Positions 1-5,432 of a stretch of 5,432 nucleotides of DNA are shown one piece after another. Each line of letters starts with the position of its first letter. The first letter of the stretch is position 1. Made by a program: the position numbers and the translations under genes. Under the pieces are notes generated by a model, which saw only the letters and a program-made list of their open reading frames with translations, did no database searches and was not told where the DNA came from. This DNA comes from Actinomycetes bacterium. Its GTDB lineage: Bacteria > Actinomycetota > Acidimicrobiia > Acidimicrobiales > Microtrichaceae. The stretch spans positions 1-5,432 of the forward strand of contig JAEWED010000096.1 of assembly GCA_023389745.1 (NCBI GenBank), in the 5' to 3' direction.

Positions 1-2
1 CC

Positions 3-2150
3 TACGAGCTGGTCGACGGCCGAGCGCCCGAGGCGTCCGGCGAGGTCGTCATCGACCGGGGCACCGCCCGCGCCGGGGAGCTGTCGATCGGTGACCGGAC
101 CAAGGTCCGCACGCCGACGCCCGTCGACGTCACCGTCGTCGGCATCGCCGCCTTCGGCAACCAGGACTCGATCGGCGGCTCCGGCTTCACGGCGTTCACC
201 CCCGAGGACGCCCGCGAGCATCTGCTCTTCGGTGCGCCGGGGTGGACCAGCATTAACATCAGCGCCGACGCAGGTGTCACTCCCGGGCAGCTCGCCGAGC
301 GGATCGGCGCCACGCTGCCCGACGGCTTCGAGGCGAAGACCGGGGAGCAGATGAGCGCGGCGGCGACCGAGAGCATCGGTGAGGACTTCCTCGACATGAT
401 GCAGACGTTCCTGCTGGCGTTCACCGTCATCGCGCTGCTCGTGTCGACCTTCAGCATCTACAACACGTTCTCGGTGATCCTCGCCCAGCGGACCCGGGAG
501 TCGGCGCTGTTCCGGGCGATCGGCGCGACCCGGGGCCAGGTGCTGGGCTCGATCGCGATCGAAGCGCTCCTCATCGGCGTGATCGCCTCGGTCGGCGGGC
601 TGCTCGTCGGCTTCGGTCTGGCGTTCGGGCTCACCGCCGGGATGCGCAGCATCGGCGTCGACCTGCCCGGCGGCCTCGAGGTGACGCCGACGAGCATGGT
701 CGTGTCGGTCACGGTCGGTCTGGTGGTCACGCTGCTCGCCAGCCTGGCGCCGGCGATCCGTGCCGCCCGGGTGTCGCCGATGGCGGCCCTGCGCGACGCG
801 GCCGTCGACCGCAGCGACACCGCCGTCGTCCGCGCCGTGCTCGGCGCCGTCGTGACCGGCGCCGGCATCGCGCTGGTGCTCTATGGCGCCCTCGGCTCGC
901 TCGAATCGCCGATCAACGTCGTCGGGCCAGGTGCGCTGCTGTCACTGGTGGGCCTGGTCGTGCTCGGCCCCGTCGCCGCCCGTCCCGCCAGCCGCCTGCT
1001 CGGCGCCCCGATCGCCGCCAGCCGCGGCGTGCCCGGTTCGCTCGCCCGCGGCAACGCCATGCGCAACCCCCGGCGCACCGCCGGCACCGCGAGCGCGCTG
1101 ATGATCGGCGTGTCGGTCGTCGCACTGTTCACCGTGGTGGCTGCGTCGCTGACGGTCAGCTTCCGCGACACCCTCACCGGCTCGCTCACCTCGGACCTGA
1201 TCCTGGTCGAGAACGGCTTCAGCGGCAGCGGGATGAGCCCGGAGCTGTCGACACGGCTCTCGGCGCTGCCCGAGGTCGACGACTCGGTGGGGCTCGGCTT
1301 CGGCGCCGCCAGGGTCGAGGGCGAGGAGCTCGAGTTCGCCGTCGTCGATCTGGGCCGCCTCGACCGGGTCGCCGACCTCGAGGTCACTGCGGGTGCGCTC
1401 GCGGAGCTCGGCCGCAACGACATCGCGGTGGCGAGCGACGCCGCCGAGGAGCACGGGTGGGAGCTCGGGTCCGAGGTGCCCGCCACGTTCATCGACGCTG
1501 CGGACGAACCGCTGCGTGTCGGTGCGATCTTCGAGAAGGCCGAGATCACCGGATCGCTCCTGATGTCCCAGGAGCTCTGGGCCGCCCACAACACCGTCGC
1601 CCTCGACTTCGTGAACCTGATCGCGCTGGCCCCCGGCGTCGACGTCGAGGACGGCCGCGCGGCGGTCGACGCCGTCGGTGAGGAGTTCGGAGCCCCCGAG
1701 GCGCTGACCAGCGCCGAATACGCGGATGACGTGGCGGGGCAGATCACCCAGATGCTCAGCATCGTCTACGTGCTGCTCGCCCTGTCGATCATCATCGCCC
1801 TGATGGGCATCTCGAACACGCTGGCGCTGTCGATCCACGAACGCACCCGCGAGCTCGGCCTGCTCCGGGCGATCGGCCAGACGCGGGGTCAGCTGCGATC
1901 GATGGTGCGCTGGGAGTCGGTGATCATCGCCGTGTTCGGCACCGTGGGCGGCATCGGCCTGGGCCTGTTCCTGGCCTGGGGACTGGTCCGCGGGCTCTCG
2001 ACGGACCTGGAGGGCGCGTCGTTCAGCGCACCGATCACCCAGCTCGTGGTCATCACGACCGTCGGTGCGCTCGCCGGTGTGCTGGCGGGCATCCTCCCGG
2101 CCCGGCGTGCGGCCCGCCTCGACGTGCTCGGTGCGATCTCCGAGGAGTAG
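3..2150 (+). CDS. FtsX/MacB-type ABC transporter permease, 5'-truncated by window edge
   Basis: This is the membrane subunit of an ABC transporter of the MacB/LolCDE/FtsX superfamily, which moves lipids, peptides or drugs, or transmits force across the membrane, using a separate ATPase. The frame is open from base 3, and 715 residues are visible. Residues 1-125 are the end of an extracytoplasmic MacB-like domain. A first FtsX module follows, with membrane segments near residues 135-160, 187-212 and 231-252. Two further segments lie near 278-298 and 308-326, and another near 363-386. A second extracytoplasmic domain spans about 387-580, and a second FtsX module has segments near 583-606, 638-662 and 678-698. 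The cytoplasmic coupling helix appears twice in near-identical form: RTRESALFRAIGATRGQ (163-179) and RTRELGLLRAIGQTRGQ (614-630), so the protein carries an internal duplication. Nine membrane segments are visible; the usual tenth and the true start must lie upstream. The ATPase gene is probably upstream too, but is not seen. Substrate is unknown. The family call is firm. Confidence 0.93.
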   Translation, partial: YELVDGRAPEASGEVVIDRGTARAGELSIGDRTKVRTPTPVDVTVVGIAAFGNQDSIGGSGFTAFTPEDAREHLLFGAPGWTSINISADAGVTPGQLAERIGATLPDGFEAKTGEQMSAAATESIGEDFLDMMQTFLLAFTVIALLVSTFSIYNTFSVILAQRTRESALFRAIGATRGQVLGSIAIEALLIGVIASVGGLLVGFGLAFGLTAGMRSIGVDLPGGLEVTPTSMVVSVTVGLVVTLLASLAPAIRAARVSPMAALRDAAVDRSDTAVVRAVLGAVVTGAGIALVLYGALGSLESPINVVGPGALLSLVGLVVLGPVAARPASRLLGAPIAASRGVPGSLARGNAMRNPRRTAGTASALMIGVSVVALFTVVAASLTVSFRDTLTGSLTSDLILVENGFSGSGMSPELSTRLSALPEVDDSVGLGFGAARVEGEELEFAVVDLGRLDRVADLEVTAGALAELGRNDIAVASDAAEEHGWELGSEVPATFIDAADEPLRVGAIFEKAEITGSLLMSQELWAAHNTVALDFVNLIALAPGVDVEDGRAAVDAVGEEFGAPEALTSAEYADDVAGQITQMLSIVYVLLALSIIIALMGISNTLALSIHERTRELGLLRAIGQTRGQLRSMVRWESVIIAVFGTVGGIGLGLFLAWGLVRGLSTDLEGASFSAPITQLVVITTVGALAGVLAGILPARRAARLDVLGAISEE

Positions 2151-2171
2151 CCCTGATCGCCGCGGACCGGC

Positions 2172-2489
2172 TCAGTGCTCGCCGGCCTGGCGGGGCTCGA
2201 CGCCCAGCGCGGCGCACGCCTCGTGGTACATCCGCACGACCTCGTGGCGGAAGTCCACCCGCTCGGCGGGCACGCCCTCCCACGGGACCTCGACGTCGAC
2301 GTCCGAGCCGTCGACGGTCGCGGTGAACACCGCACCCGAGGGGCTCATCGTCGCCATCCGGGCGGCAGTGGCGTCGGGGCGGCCACCGAGGGACCGCACG
2401 ATCAGCAGGTTGTCCTCGACGTGGTCGGCGTTCATGTGGTTGCAGACCGCCGAGATCACGGCCTCGGAGTACAGCTCGTCGTTGCTCAC
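2172..2489 (-). CDS. Stand-alone DUF2470 (HugZ C-terminal-like) protein, probable heme partner
   Basis: This small protein (105 residues from the chosen start) consists almost entirely of a DUF2470 domain. The family signature HMNADH is at residues 18-23, preceded by a helix (about 4-17) and followed by a strand-rich half (MATMSPSGAVFTATVDGSDVDVEV, in part). DUF2470 is normally found as the C-terminal part of HugZ-type heme-degrading split-barrel proteins, where a histidine in this region can bind heme; here the split-barrel half is absent. The gene lies 42 bp downstream of heme oxygenase on the same strand, so the two are likely co-transcribed, which suggests heme binding, delivery or a related accessory role (inference). 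The start is chosen as GTG at 2489 because GGAG (2499-2502) sits 9 nt upstream. An alternative GTG at 2504 would give 110 residues, but its purine run ends only 2 nt upstream. The stop faces the permease stop across 21 bp. Confidence 0.85.
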   Translation of the reverse strand: MSNDELYSEAVISAVCNHMNADHVEDNLLIVRSLGGRPDATAARMATMSPSGAVFTATVDGSDVDVEVPWEGVPAERVDFRHEVVRMYHEACAALGVEPRQAGEH

Positions 2490-2531
2490 GGCGTCATTCT
2501 CCACGTCTCCCGGTTCCCCTGCACGCGGCCC

Positions 2532-3221
2532 TCAGGACGCGGCGCGTGCCGCAGCGACGTCGGCGTCGAGCTCGGCGAGCACGGACGTGTTCAGCTGGTA
2601 GGCCAGGGCGACCTCTTCGGTCATCCGGCGGGCGGTGTCGTCGTCGAAGGGCGCACGGTCGAGCAGGTCGCGGTAGTGCGCCTTGAAGGCGGGGATGTCG
2701 TCGATGTCGTCGAACTCGTAGAACGCCGCGCCCTCGCCGGGCGCCAGGTCGTAGGTGCCCCGGACGCAGCGCGCGATCATCTGACCACCGGACAGATCGC
2801 CCATGTAGCGGGTGTAGTGGTGGGCGATGAAGGCCTCGGGCCGCGAGAAGCAGACCTCTCGCATCCGCTCGCAGTACTCCTTGGTCGAGGCGCTGGGGGC
2901 GACCTGCGCCTCCCAGTCGGCGCCGTAGAGGTACTCCAGGTCGGCGCGGAGCGCCGGGACCCTGGTGAGCGCATCGATGACGAAGGGGCCGGCGACCTCG
3001 TCGTCGCGCATGGCCTCGGCCGCCTCTTCGAGCACGACGTAGGCGAAGTAGTGCTGCGCCACCATCTCGGCGTACTCGTCGCGCGACAGCTTCCCGTCGA
3101 AGAGCTCGGACATGTAGCTCGACACGGCCGCGGCCTCGTGGTCGTCGGTCGTGGCGCTGCGGAGCGCTGCCGAGAACCGGTCGCTCGTCGTCGATCGGGC
3201 GTCGTGCTCGGTGCTGGACAT
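2532..3221 (-). CDS. hmuO: Biliverdin-producing heme oxygenase (HmuO/HO-1 family)
   Basis: The product is a soluble cytoplasmic enzyme that oxidises heme with O2 and reductant to biliverdin, CO and ferrous iron. It serves heme-iron acquisition or heme turnover. The protein is 229 residues, close to the usual 210-230 for bacterial canonical heme oxygenases, and all-helical in character. His28, in TTDDHEAA, fits the proximal heme ligand. The distal-helix signature HHYTRYMGDLSGGQ (134-147) contains the flexible glycines that contact heme and bound O2. The start at 3221 is preferred over an upstream in-frame ATG at 3311: AAGGAG (3231-3236) lies 9 nt before it, and the 30 extra residues match nothing in the family. 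It is the first gene of a probable two-gene operon with the DUF2470 gene and is divergent from the cold shock gene. An inverted repeat at 3265-3282 lies in its presumed promoter and may be an operator. The physiological electron donor is not encoded here. Confidence 0.95.
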   Translation of the reverse strand: MSSTEHDARSTTSDRFSAALRSATTDDHEAAAVSSYMSELFDGKLSRDEYAEMVAQHYFAYVVLEEAAEAMRDDEVAGPFVIDALTRVPALRADLEYLYGADWEAQVAPSASTKEYCERMREVCFSRPEAFIAHHYTRYMGDLSGGQMIARCVRGTYDLAPGEGAAFYEFDDIDDIPAFKAHYRDLLDRAPFDDDTARRMTEEVALAYQLNTSVLAELDADVAAARAAS

Positions 3222-3230
3222 GGGGGAGCG

Positions 3231-3236
3231 CTCCTT
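3231..3236 (-). promoter_or_regulatory. Ribosome binding site of heme oxygenase
   Basis: On the minus strand this reads AAGGAG, 9 nt before the ATG at 3221. It is a near-ideal Shine-Dalgarno sequence and decides the start against the longer in-frame option at 3311. Confidence 0.75.
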
Positions 3237-3254
3237 GAAGACGGTGGTCGCCGC

Positions 3255-3284
3255 AGCGTAGGCGAGCGACGTAAGGGTCGCTAA
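3255..3284 (-). promoter_or_regulatory. Candidate heme oxygenase promoter with overlapping 18-bp inverted repeat
   Basis: Minus-strand hexamers TTAGCG (3284-3279) and TACGCT (3260-3255) are 18 bp apart and lie about 35-60 bp upstream of the heme oxygenase start. They are only weak matches to -35/-10 consensus. Between and over them is a perfect inverted repeat, AGCGAC-N6-GTCGCT (3265-3282), with 6-bp arms and a 6-bp spacer, which is the right geometry for a dimeric repressor site. It does not match the DtxR/IdeR consensus (TTAGG..CCTAA type) well, so a link to iron control is not shown. The repeat is seen directly; promoter and operator roles are inferred. Confidence 0.35.
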
Positions 3285-3388
3285 CCATTCGAAGTCATGG
3301 GCCCTTCCCACTGCACGAACGCCGTCCCGGCAACTGGTGTCGGGAGGCGGTTTCGGTCACGCGACCAGCAAACTCCGACGGGGCCGCC

Positions 3389-3394
3389 TAGTAT
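3389..3394 (+). promoter_or_regulatory. Candidate -10 element for the cold shock gene
   Basis: TAGTAT matches four of six positions of the TATAAT consensus in an otherwise GC-rich stretch. It would place transcription start near 3400, giving a leader of roughly 48 nt to the TTG start. No good -35 hexamer is present 16-18 bp upstream, so the assignment is tentative. Confidence 0.4.
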
Positions 3395-3433
3395 GGATGT
3401 CGTTGAGACAGTCACAGGGACTTGCTCACAAGC

Positions 3434-3448
3434 AGAGAAGAGAAGAAG
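3434..3448 (+). promoter_or_regulatory. Purine-only ribosome-binding tract before TTG start
   Basis: Fifteen consecutive purines (AGAGAAGAGAAGAAG) abut the TTG start of the cold shock gene. There is no perfect AGGAGG; the AGAG/GAAG repeats probably pair loosely with the anti-Shine-Dalgarno. The tract supports TTG at 3449, rather than 3422, as the start. Confidence 0.5.
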
Positions 3449-3649
3449 TTGGCAACAGGTACCGTGAAGTTCTTCAACTCCGAGAAGGGCTTCGGCTTCA
3501 TCTCGCGTGAGCAGGGCGAGGACGTCTTCGTGCACTACTCCAACATCCAGGGCTCGGGCTACAAGTCGCTCGAAGAGGGCCAGCGCGTGGAGTTCGACGT
3601 GGCCCCCGGTCGCAAGGGTGAAGAGGCTCAGAACGTTCGGGTCGTCTGA
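3449..3649 (+). CDS. Cold shock protein, CspA family
   Basis: This is a 66-residue single cold-shock domain (OB fold) that binds single-stranded RNA and DNA and typically acts as an RNA chaperone, melting mRNA structure. Both nucleic-acid binding motifs are intact: RNP1 KGFGFI at residues 13-18 and RNP2 VFVHY at 26-30, within the typical opening ATGTVKFFN and the actinobacterial-style YSNIQGSGYKSLEEGQ. The start is taken as TTG at 3449, giving the family's usual length and N-terminus. A further in-frame TTG at 3422 would add nine atypical residues. The start is directly preceded by a purine-rich tract (3434-3448) that probably serves as the ribosome binding site. It is transcribed divergently from heme oxygenase and followed by a strong hairpin terminator, so it is likely monocistronic. 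Whether it is cold-induced or constitutive cannot be read from sequence. Confidence 0.96.
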   Translation: MATGTVKFFNSEKGFGFISREQGEDVFVHYSNIQGSGYKSLEEGQRVEFDVAPGRKGEEAQNVRVV

Positions 3650-3668
3650 CACCCGGTAGTACTCGAGG

Positions 3669-3700
3669 GAACCGCCGGCCTCCTGGCCGGCGGTTCTTTC
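3669..3700 (+). terminator. Rho-independent-type terminator after the cold shock gene
   Basis: A perfect 12-bp stem is formed by GAACCGCCGGCC (3669-3680) and GGCCGGCGGTTC (3685-3696), with a TCCT loop, followed by a short T-run (TTTC). It begins 20 nt after the stop codon. The T-tract is short, as is common in high-GC actinobacteria, but the stem is very stable. Confidence 0.85.
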
Positions 3701-3811
3701 ATGTACTCCCTCAGTTCGCTCGCAGCTTCGGCGTCCTCTCAGGGTGCCGGACGGTGCGGCTTGGTCACGCGGACCCCGACCCGCGAGACTGGGGGAGCGA
3801 CACGGTCAGAC

Positions 3812-3833
3812 CGGACGGCCCGCACGCCGTCCG
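3812..3833 (+). repeat. Perfect 8-bp inverted repeat (hairpin)
   Basis: CGGACGGC at 3812-3819 and its exact reverse complement GCCGTCCG at 3826-3833 are separated by six bases. There is no following T-run, so it does not look like a standard terminator. It could be RNA structure in the leader of the downstream gene or a protein binding site. Confidence 0.5.
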
Positions 3834-3838
3834 AGTGG

Positions 3839-3867
3839 GCGTCCGCCGTCGGTGACGGAGGGGACGC
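3839..3867 (+). repeat. Compound hairpin in leader
   Basis: An outer 6-bp stem pairs GCGTCC (3839-3844) with GGACGC (3862-3867). An inner 5-bp stem pairs CCGTC (3846-3850) with GACGG (3854-3858) around a GGT loop. A 1x3 internal loop separates the stems. It lies five bases after the preceding hairpin, so the two may stack. Confidence 0.45.
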
Positions 3868-3966
3868 AAGGGTTCGGTGTGCTCGACGAGCCGCCGACGA
3901 GCAGAACGGGACGGATCCGACCCGGACGCCGAGACCAGGCGTCGGTTGCACCGGTATCCGCACCGC

Positions 3967-3974
3967 AGGAAGGA
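3967..3974 (+). promoter_or_regulatory. Ribosome binding site of the 93-residue protein
   Basis: AGGAAGGA lies 5 nt before the ATG at 3980. It fixes the start there rather than at the in-frame ATG 93 codons upstream. Confidence 0.75.
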
Positions 3975-3979
3975 CCACC

Positions 3980-4261
3980 ATGGGCGCAAGCCGTACGAGT
4001 TTCGAGAAGCTGCAGCGTGACCGGGCCAAGAAGGCCAAGGCCGCGGCCAAGCGCGACAAGCGCCTCGACAAGGGCAACGAGCCGGAGACGTCCGACGAGA
4101 CCGTCGACGTGACGGCGCTGACGCCGGGCCAGGAGATCCCGCCGGACCAGCTGCTCAAGATGGTGGCCGACCTGCACCAGCAGTTCGAGGACGAAGAGAT
4201 CACCTTCGAGGAGTTCGAGGACCGCAAGACCGAGCTCTTCGCGCTCCTGTCGGTCGACTGA
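3980..4261 (+). CDS. Small hypothetical protein with basic N-terminus and acidic SHOCT-like C-terminus
   Basis: The protein has 93 residues, and I do not recognise a named gene. Residues 1-32 are strongly basic, with many Lys/Arg and Ala, predicted as one helix (SFEKLQRDRAKKAKAAAKR region, 7-25). Residues 33-55 are an acidic, probably disordered linker. Residues 54-91 look like two helices with a turn: PPDQLLKMVADLHQQFEDEE, then ITFEEFEDRKTELFALL. This resembles the SHOCT short C-terminal domain (helix, turn with I-T/S-x-E-E-F-E, helix with K), which is generally an oligomerisation or targeting module. There is no signal peptide or membrane segment, so it is likely cytoplasmic. The charge split suggests nucleic-acid or ribosome contact by the N-terminus, but this is inference. 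It lies downstream of the cold shock gene on the same strand, separated by a terminator and a 279-bp leader. The strong ribosome binding site and high-GC codon use support it being real. Confidence 0.8.
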   Translation: MGASRTSFEKLQRDRAKKAKAAAKRDKRLDKGNEPETSDETVDVTALTPGQEIPPDQLLKMVADLHQQFEDEEITFEEFEDRKTELFALLSVD

Positions 4262-4293
4262 CCCGGATCTCGGCCGGCTGACCTGAACCTCGA

Positions 4294-4318
4294 GGGTGCG
4301 GGCGAACCGCCTGCGTCC
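4294..4318. terminator. Possible bidirectional terminator hairpin between convergent genes
   Basis: A stem of about 11 bp, including three G-T wobbles, is formed by 4294-4304 and 4308-4318 around an AAC loop; its core is GCGGGCG/CGCCTGC. It lies in the 59-bp gap between two convergent stop codons, where a terminator is expected. No T-run follows on either strand, so this is only a candidate. Confidence 0.35.
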
Positions 4319-4320
4319 GC

Positions 4321-5432
4321 TCAGGTCCTGATCCCACCCCTGGTCATCGCCAGGACGTCGAGTGCCTCGTCGAGCTGGGCCTCGGTCGCCAGACCCTCGG
4401 CGAGCACGACCTCTCGCACGGTCCGGTCCTCGGCCAGGGCCTTCTTGGCGACCGCCGCCGCGGCCTCGTAGCCCACGACCGGCACGAGCGCCGTGACCAG
4501 CGACGGCGACGACTCGGCGTAGCGACGACAGACCTCGACGTTCGCGACGATGCCGGCGATGCAGCGATCGGCGAAGAGCCGGGACACGCTCGCGAGGATC
4601 CGGATCGACTCCAGCAGGTTCCGGGCCATCACCGGCAGCATCACGTTGAGCTCGAAGGTGCCCGCTGCGCCACCGAAGGCGACCGCGGCGTCGTTGCCCA
4701 CGACCTGGGCGACCACCTGGTGGACGGCCTCGGGCATGACCGGGTTCACCTTGCCGGGCATGATCGAGCTGCCCGGCTGCAGGTCGGGCAGCCGGATCTC
4801 GCGCAGGCCCGTCGAGGGCCCCGACGCCATCCAGCGCAGGTCGGTGGCGATCTTGTTCAACGAGATCGCGACGACGCGACACGCGCCGCTGGCCTCGACC
4901 AGCGCGTCCTGTGCGCCCTGGGCCTCGAAGTGGTTCCTGGCCTCGTGCAGGTCGAGGTCGAGCTCGGACCGGAGCGACTCGATCACACCCCGGGCGAAGC
5001 CGTCGGGAGCGTTCAGGCCGGTGCCGACCGCGGTGCCCCCGAGCGGCAGCGACCCCAAGCGGGGCAGCGTCGCCTCGAGACGCTCGACCCCCAGCGACAC
5101 CGCCGCGGCGTAGCCGCCGAACTCCTGGCCGAGGGTGACCGGCACCGCGTCCATGAGGTGGGTGCGACCCGACTTCACGACGGTGTCGTGGGCGAGCTCC
5201 TGCTCGCTCAGCACCGCCGTCAGGTGCTCCAGAGCGGGCACCAGGTCGTTCACGATCGCCTCGTGCGCCGCGACGCGGATCGCGGTCGGGAAGACGTCGT
5301 TCGAGGACTGCGAGGCGTTCACGTGGTCGTTGGGGTGCACCTCGGCGCCCAGGAGCTCGCTCGCGAGGGTCGAGAGCACCTCGTTGACGTTCATGTTCGT
5401 CGAGGTGCCCGACCCGGTCTGGAAGACGTCGA
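4321..5432 (-). CDS. fumC: Class II fumarate hydratase, N-terminus beyond window edge
   Basis: This TCA-cycle enzyme reversibly hydrates fumarate to L-malate. It is a cytoplasmic, iron-independent homotetramer of the fumarase/aspartase superfamily. The frame runs off the right edge. About 369 residues are visible against a usual length near 465-475, so roughly the first 100 are missing. Counting from the internal Met at 5394, the motifs in order are: TGSGTSTNMN just before and over this Met (substrate loop); HPNDHVNASQSSNDVFPTA at 20-38 (second-site His20 and conserved SSNDVFPT); GRTHLMDAVPVTLGQE at 77-91 (His79 fits the catalytic-region histidine of E. coli H188); and the family signature GSSIMPGKVNP at 208-218, whose serine is the catalytic base. 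The stretch after the signature (VMPEAVHQVVAQVVGNDAAVAFGGA in part, then FELNVMLPVMARNLLES) follows the mycobacterial FumC pattern, which argues for fumarase over aspartate ammonia-lyase. The gene is convergent with the 93-residue protein gene. Confidence 0.92.
   Translation of the reverse strand, partial: DVFQTGSGTSTNMNVNEVLSTLASELLGAEVHPNDHVNASQSSNDVFPTAIRVAAHEAIVNDLVPALEHLTAVLSEQELAHDTVVKSGRTHLMDAVPVTLGQEFGGYAAAVSLGVERLEATLPRLGSLPLGGTAVGTGLNAPDGFARGVIESLRSELDLDLHEARNHFEAQGAQDALVEASGACRVVAISLNKIATDLRWMASGPSTGLREIRLPDLQPGSSIMPGKVNPVMPEAVHQVVAQVVGNDAAVAFGGAAGTFELNVMLPVMARNLLESIRILASVSRLFADRCIAGIVANVEVCRRYAESSPSLVTALVPVVGYEAAAAVAKKALAEDRTVREVVLAEGLATEAQLDEALDVLAMTRGGIRT

Larger units (their letters stand above)
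3701..3979 (+). other. Non-coding leader region with two stem-loops
   Basis: There is no convincing gene between the cold shock terminator and the 93-residue protein. The frame is open on the plus strand upstream of 3980, but its translation is arginine-, threonine- and serine-rich and unlike a folded protein, and the ribosome binding site supports the start at 3980. The region holds a perfect 8-bp hairpin at 3812-3833 (CGGACGGC, 6-nt loop, GCCGTCCG). It also holds a compound hairpin at 3839-3867 and a direct repeat of CGACGAGC (3884-3891 and 3895-3902). No clear promoter was found. It may be a long structured 5' leader or simply GC-rich spacer. Confidence 0.5.

Noticed and set aside
881..1838. 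Two long overlapping minus-strand frames (293 and 298 codons) inside the permease gene
   Set aside because: They are antisense shadows: Ser/Thr/Ala-rich or Asp/Arg/Gly-rich with no recognisable motif, lying over a permease frame with clear membrane and coupling segments.
2175..3284. Long open frame (369 codons) on the plus strand opposite the heme oxygenase and DUF2470 genes
   Set aside because: Its translation is Val/Gly/Arg/His-rich low-complexity sequence typical of the antisense of GC-rich genes, while the minus strand carries two clear families with motifs and a ribosome binding site.
3222..3311. N-terminal extension of heme oxygenase by 30 residues
   Set aside because: The downstream ATG at 3221 has AAGGAG at 9 nt and gives the normal family length; the extension overlaps the likely promoter and inverted repeat.
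3281..3652. Minus-strand frame of 123 codons opposite the cold shock gene
   Set aside because: It is the complement of a highly conserved cold-shock domain; its codons simply mirror that gene.
3701..3979. N-terminal extension of the 93-residue protein to an upstream ATG
   Set aside because: AGGAAGGA is positioned for the ATG at 3980, the extension starts directly after the cold shock terminator, and its composition is not protein-like.
3806..4882. Minus-strand frame of 358 codons spanning the 93-residue gene and part of fumC
   Set aside because: It is Arg/Gly-rich, crosses two well-supported genes in other frames, and has no family features.
4321..5432. Aspartate ammonia-lyase as an alternative name for the fumarase gene
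   Set aside because: The GSSIMPGKVNPVMPE-type signature alone is shared across the superfamily, but the flanking stretches follow mycobacterial FumC closely; aspartase remains a minor possibility.

Overview
The window is strongly GC-rich with G/C-biased third codon positions. Its gene content (an FtsX-type permease, a canonical heme oxygenase, a short actinobacterial-style cold shock protein, and a class II fumarase very like the mycobacterial FumC) points to a chromosomal segment of a high-GC actinomycete. An aquatic or soil lineage such as Acidimicrobiia is possible, but the sequence does not settle the genus. There is no sign of a mobile element, phage, CRISPR array, tRNA or rRNA.

Layout. 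(1) 3-2150 (+) is the 3' part of a large MacB/FtsX-type ABC transporter permease with two homologous membrane modules; its start is off the left edge. (2) 2172-3221 (-) is a two-gene heme unit, transcribed right to left: a biliverdin-producing heme oxygenase (2532-3221), then a small stand-alone DUF2470 protein (2172-2489). It converges on the permease gene with only 21 bp between stop codons. (3) 3222-3448 is a divergent promoter region holding an 18-bp inverted repeat on the heme oxygenase side and a -10-like element plus a purine-rich leader on the cold-shock side. (4) 3449-3649 (+) is a 66-residue cold shock protein with a TTG start, followed by a strong hairpin terminator. (5) 3701-3979 looks non-coding and contains two further stem-loops. 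It leads into (6) 3980-4261 (+), a 93-residue protein with a basic N-terminus and an acidic, SHOCT-like C-terminus. (7) 4321 to the right edge (-) is most of a class II fumarase, missing its N-terminus.

Functionally the window is a patchwork. The two heme genes plausibly act together: the oxygenase opens the heme ring to release iron, CO and biliverdin, and the DUF2470 protein belongs to a family tied to heme binding and breakdown. The cold shock protein and the 93-residue protein are neighbours on the same strand but are separated by a terminator, so they are probably separate transcription units. Fumarase is a TCA-cycle housekeeping enzyme with no evident tie to its neighbours here. The rest is largely ordinary. 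The heme oxygenase/DUF2470 pair with its promoter repeat, and the small basic/acidic protein with its structured leader, are the parts most worth a second look.
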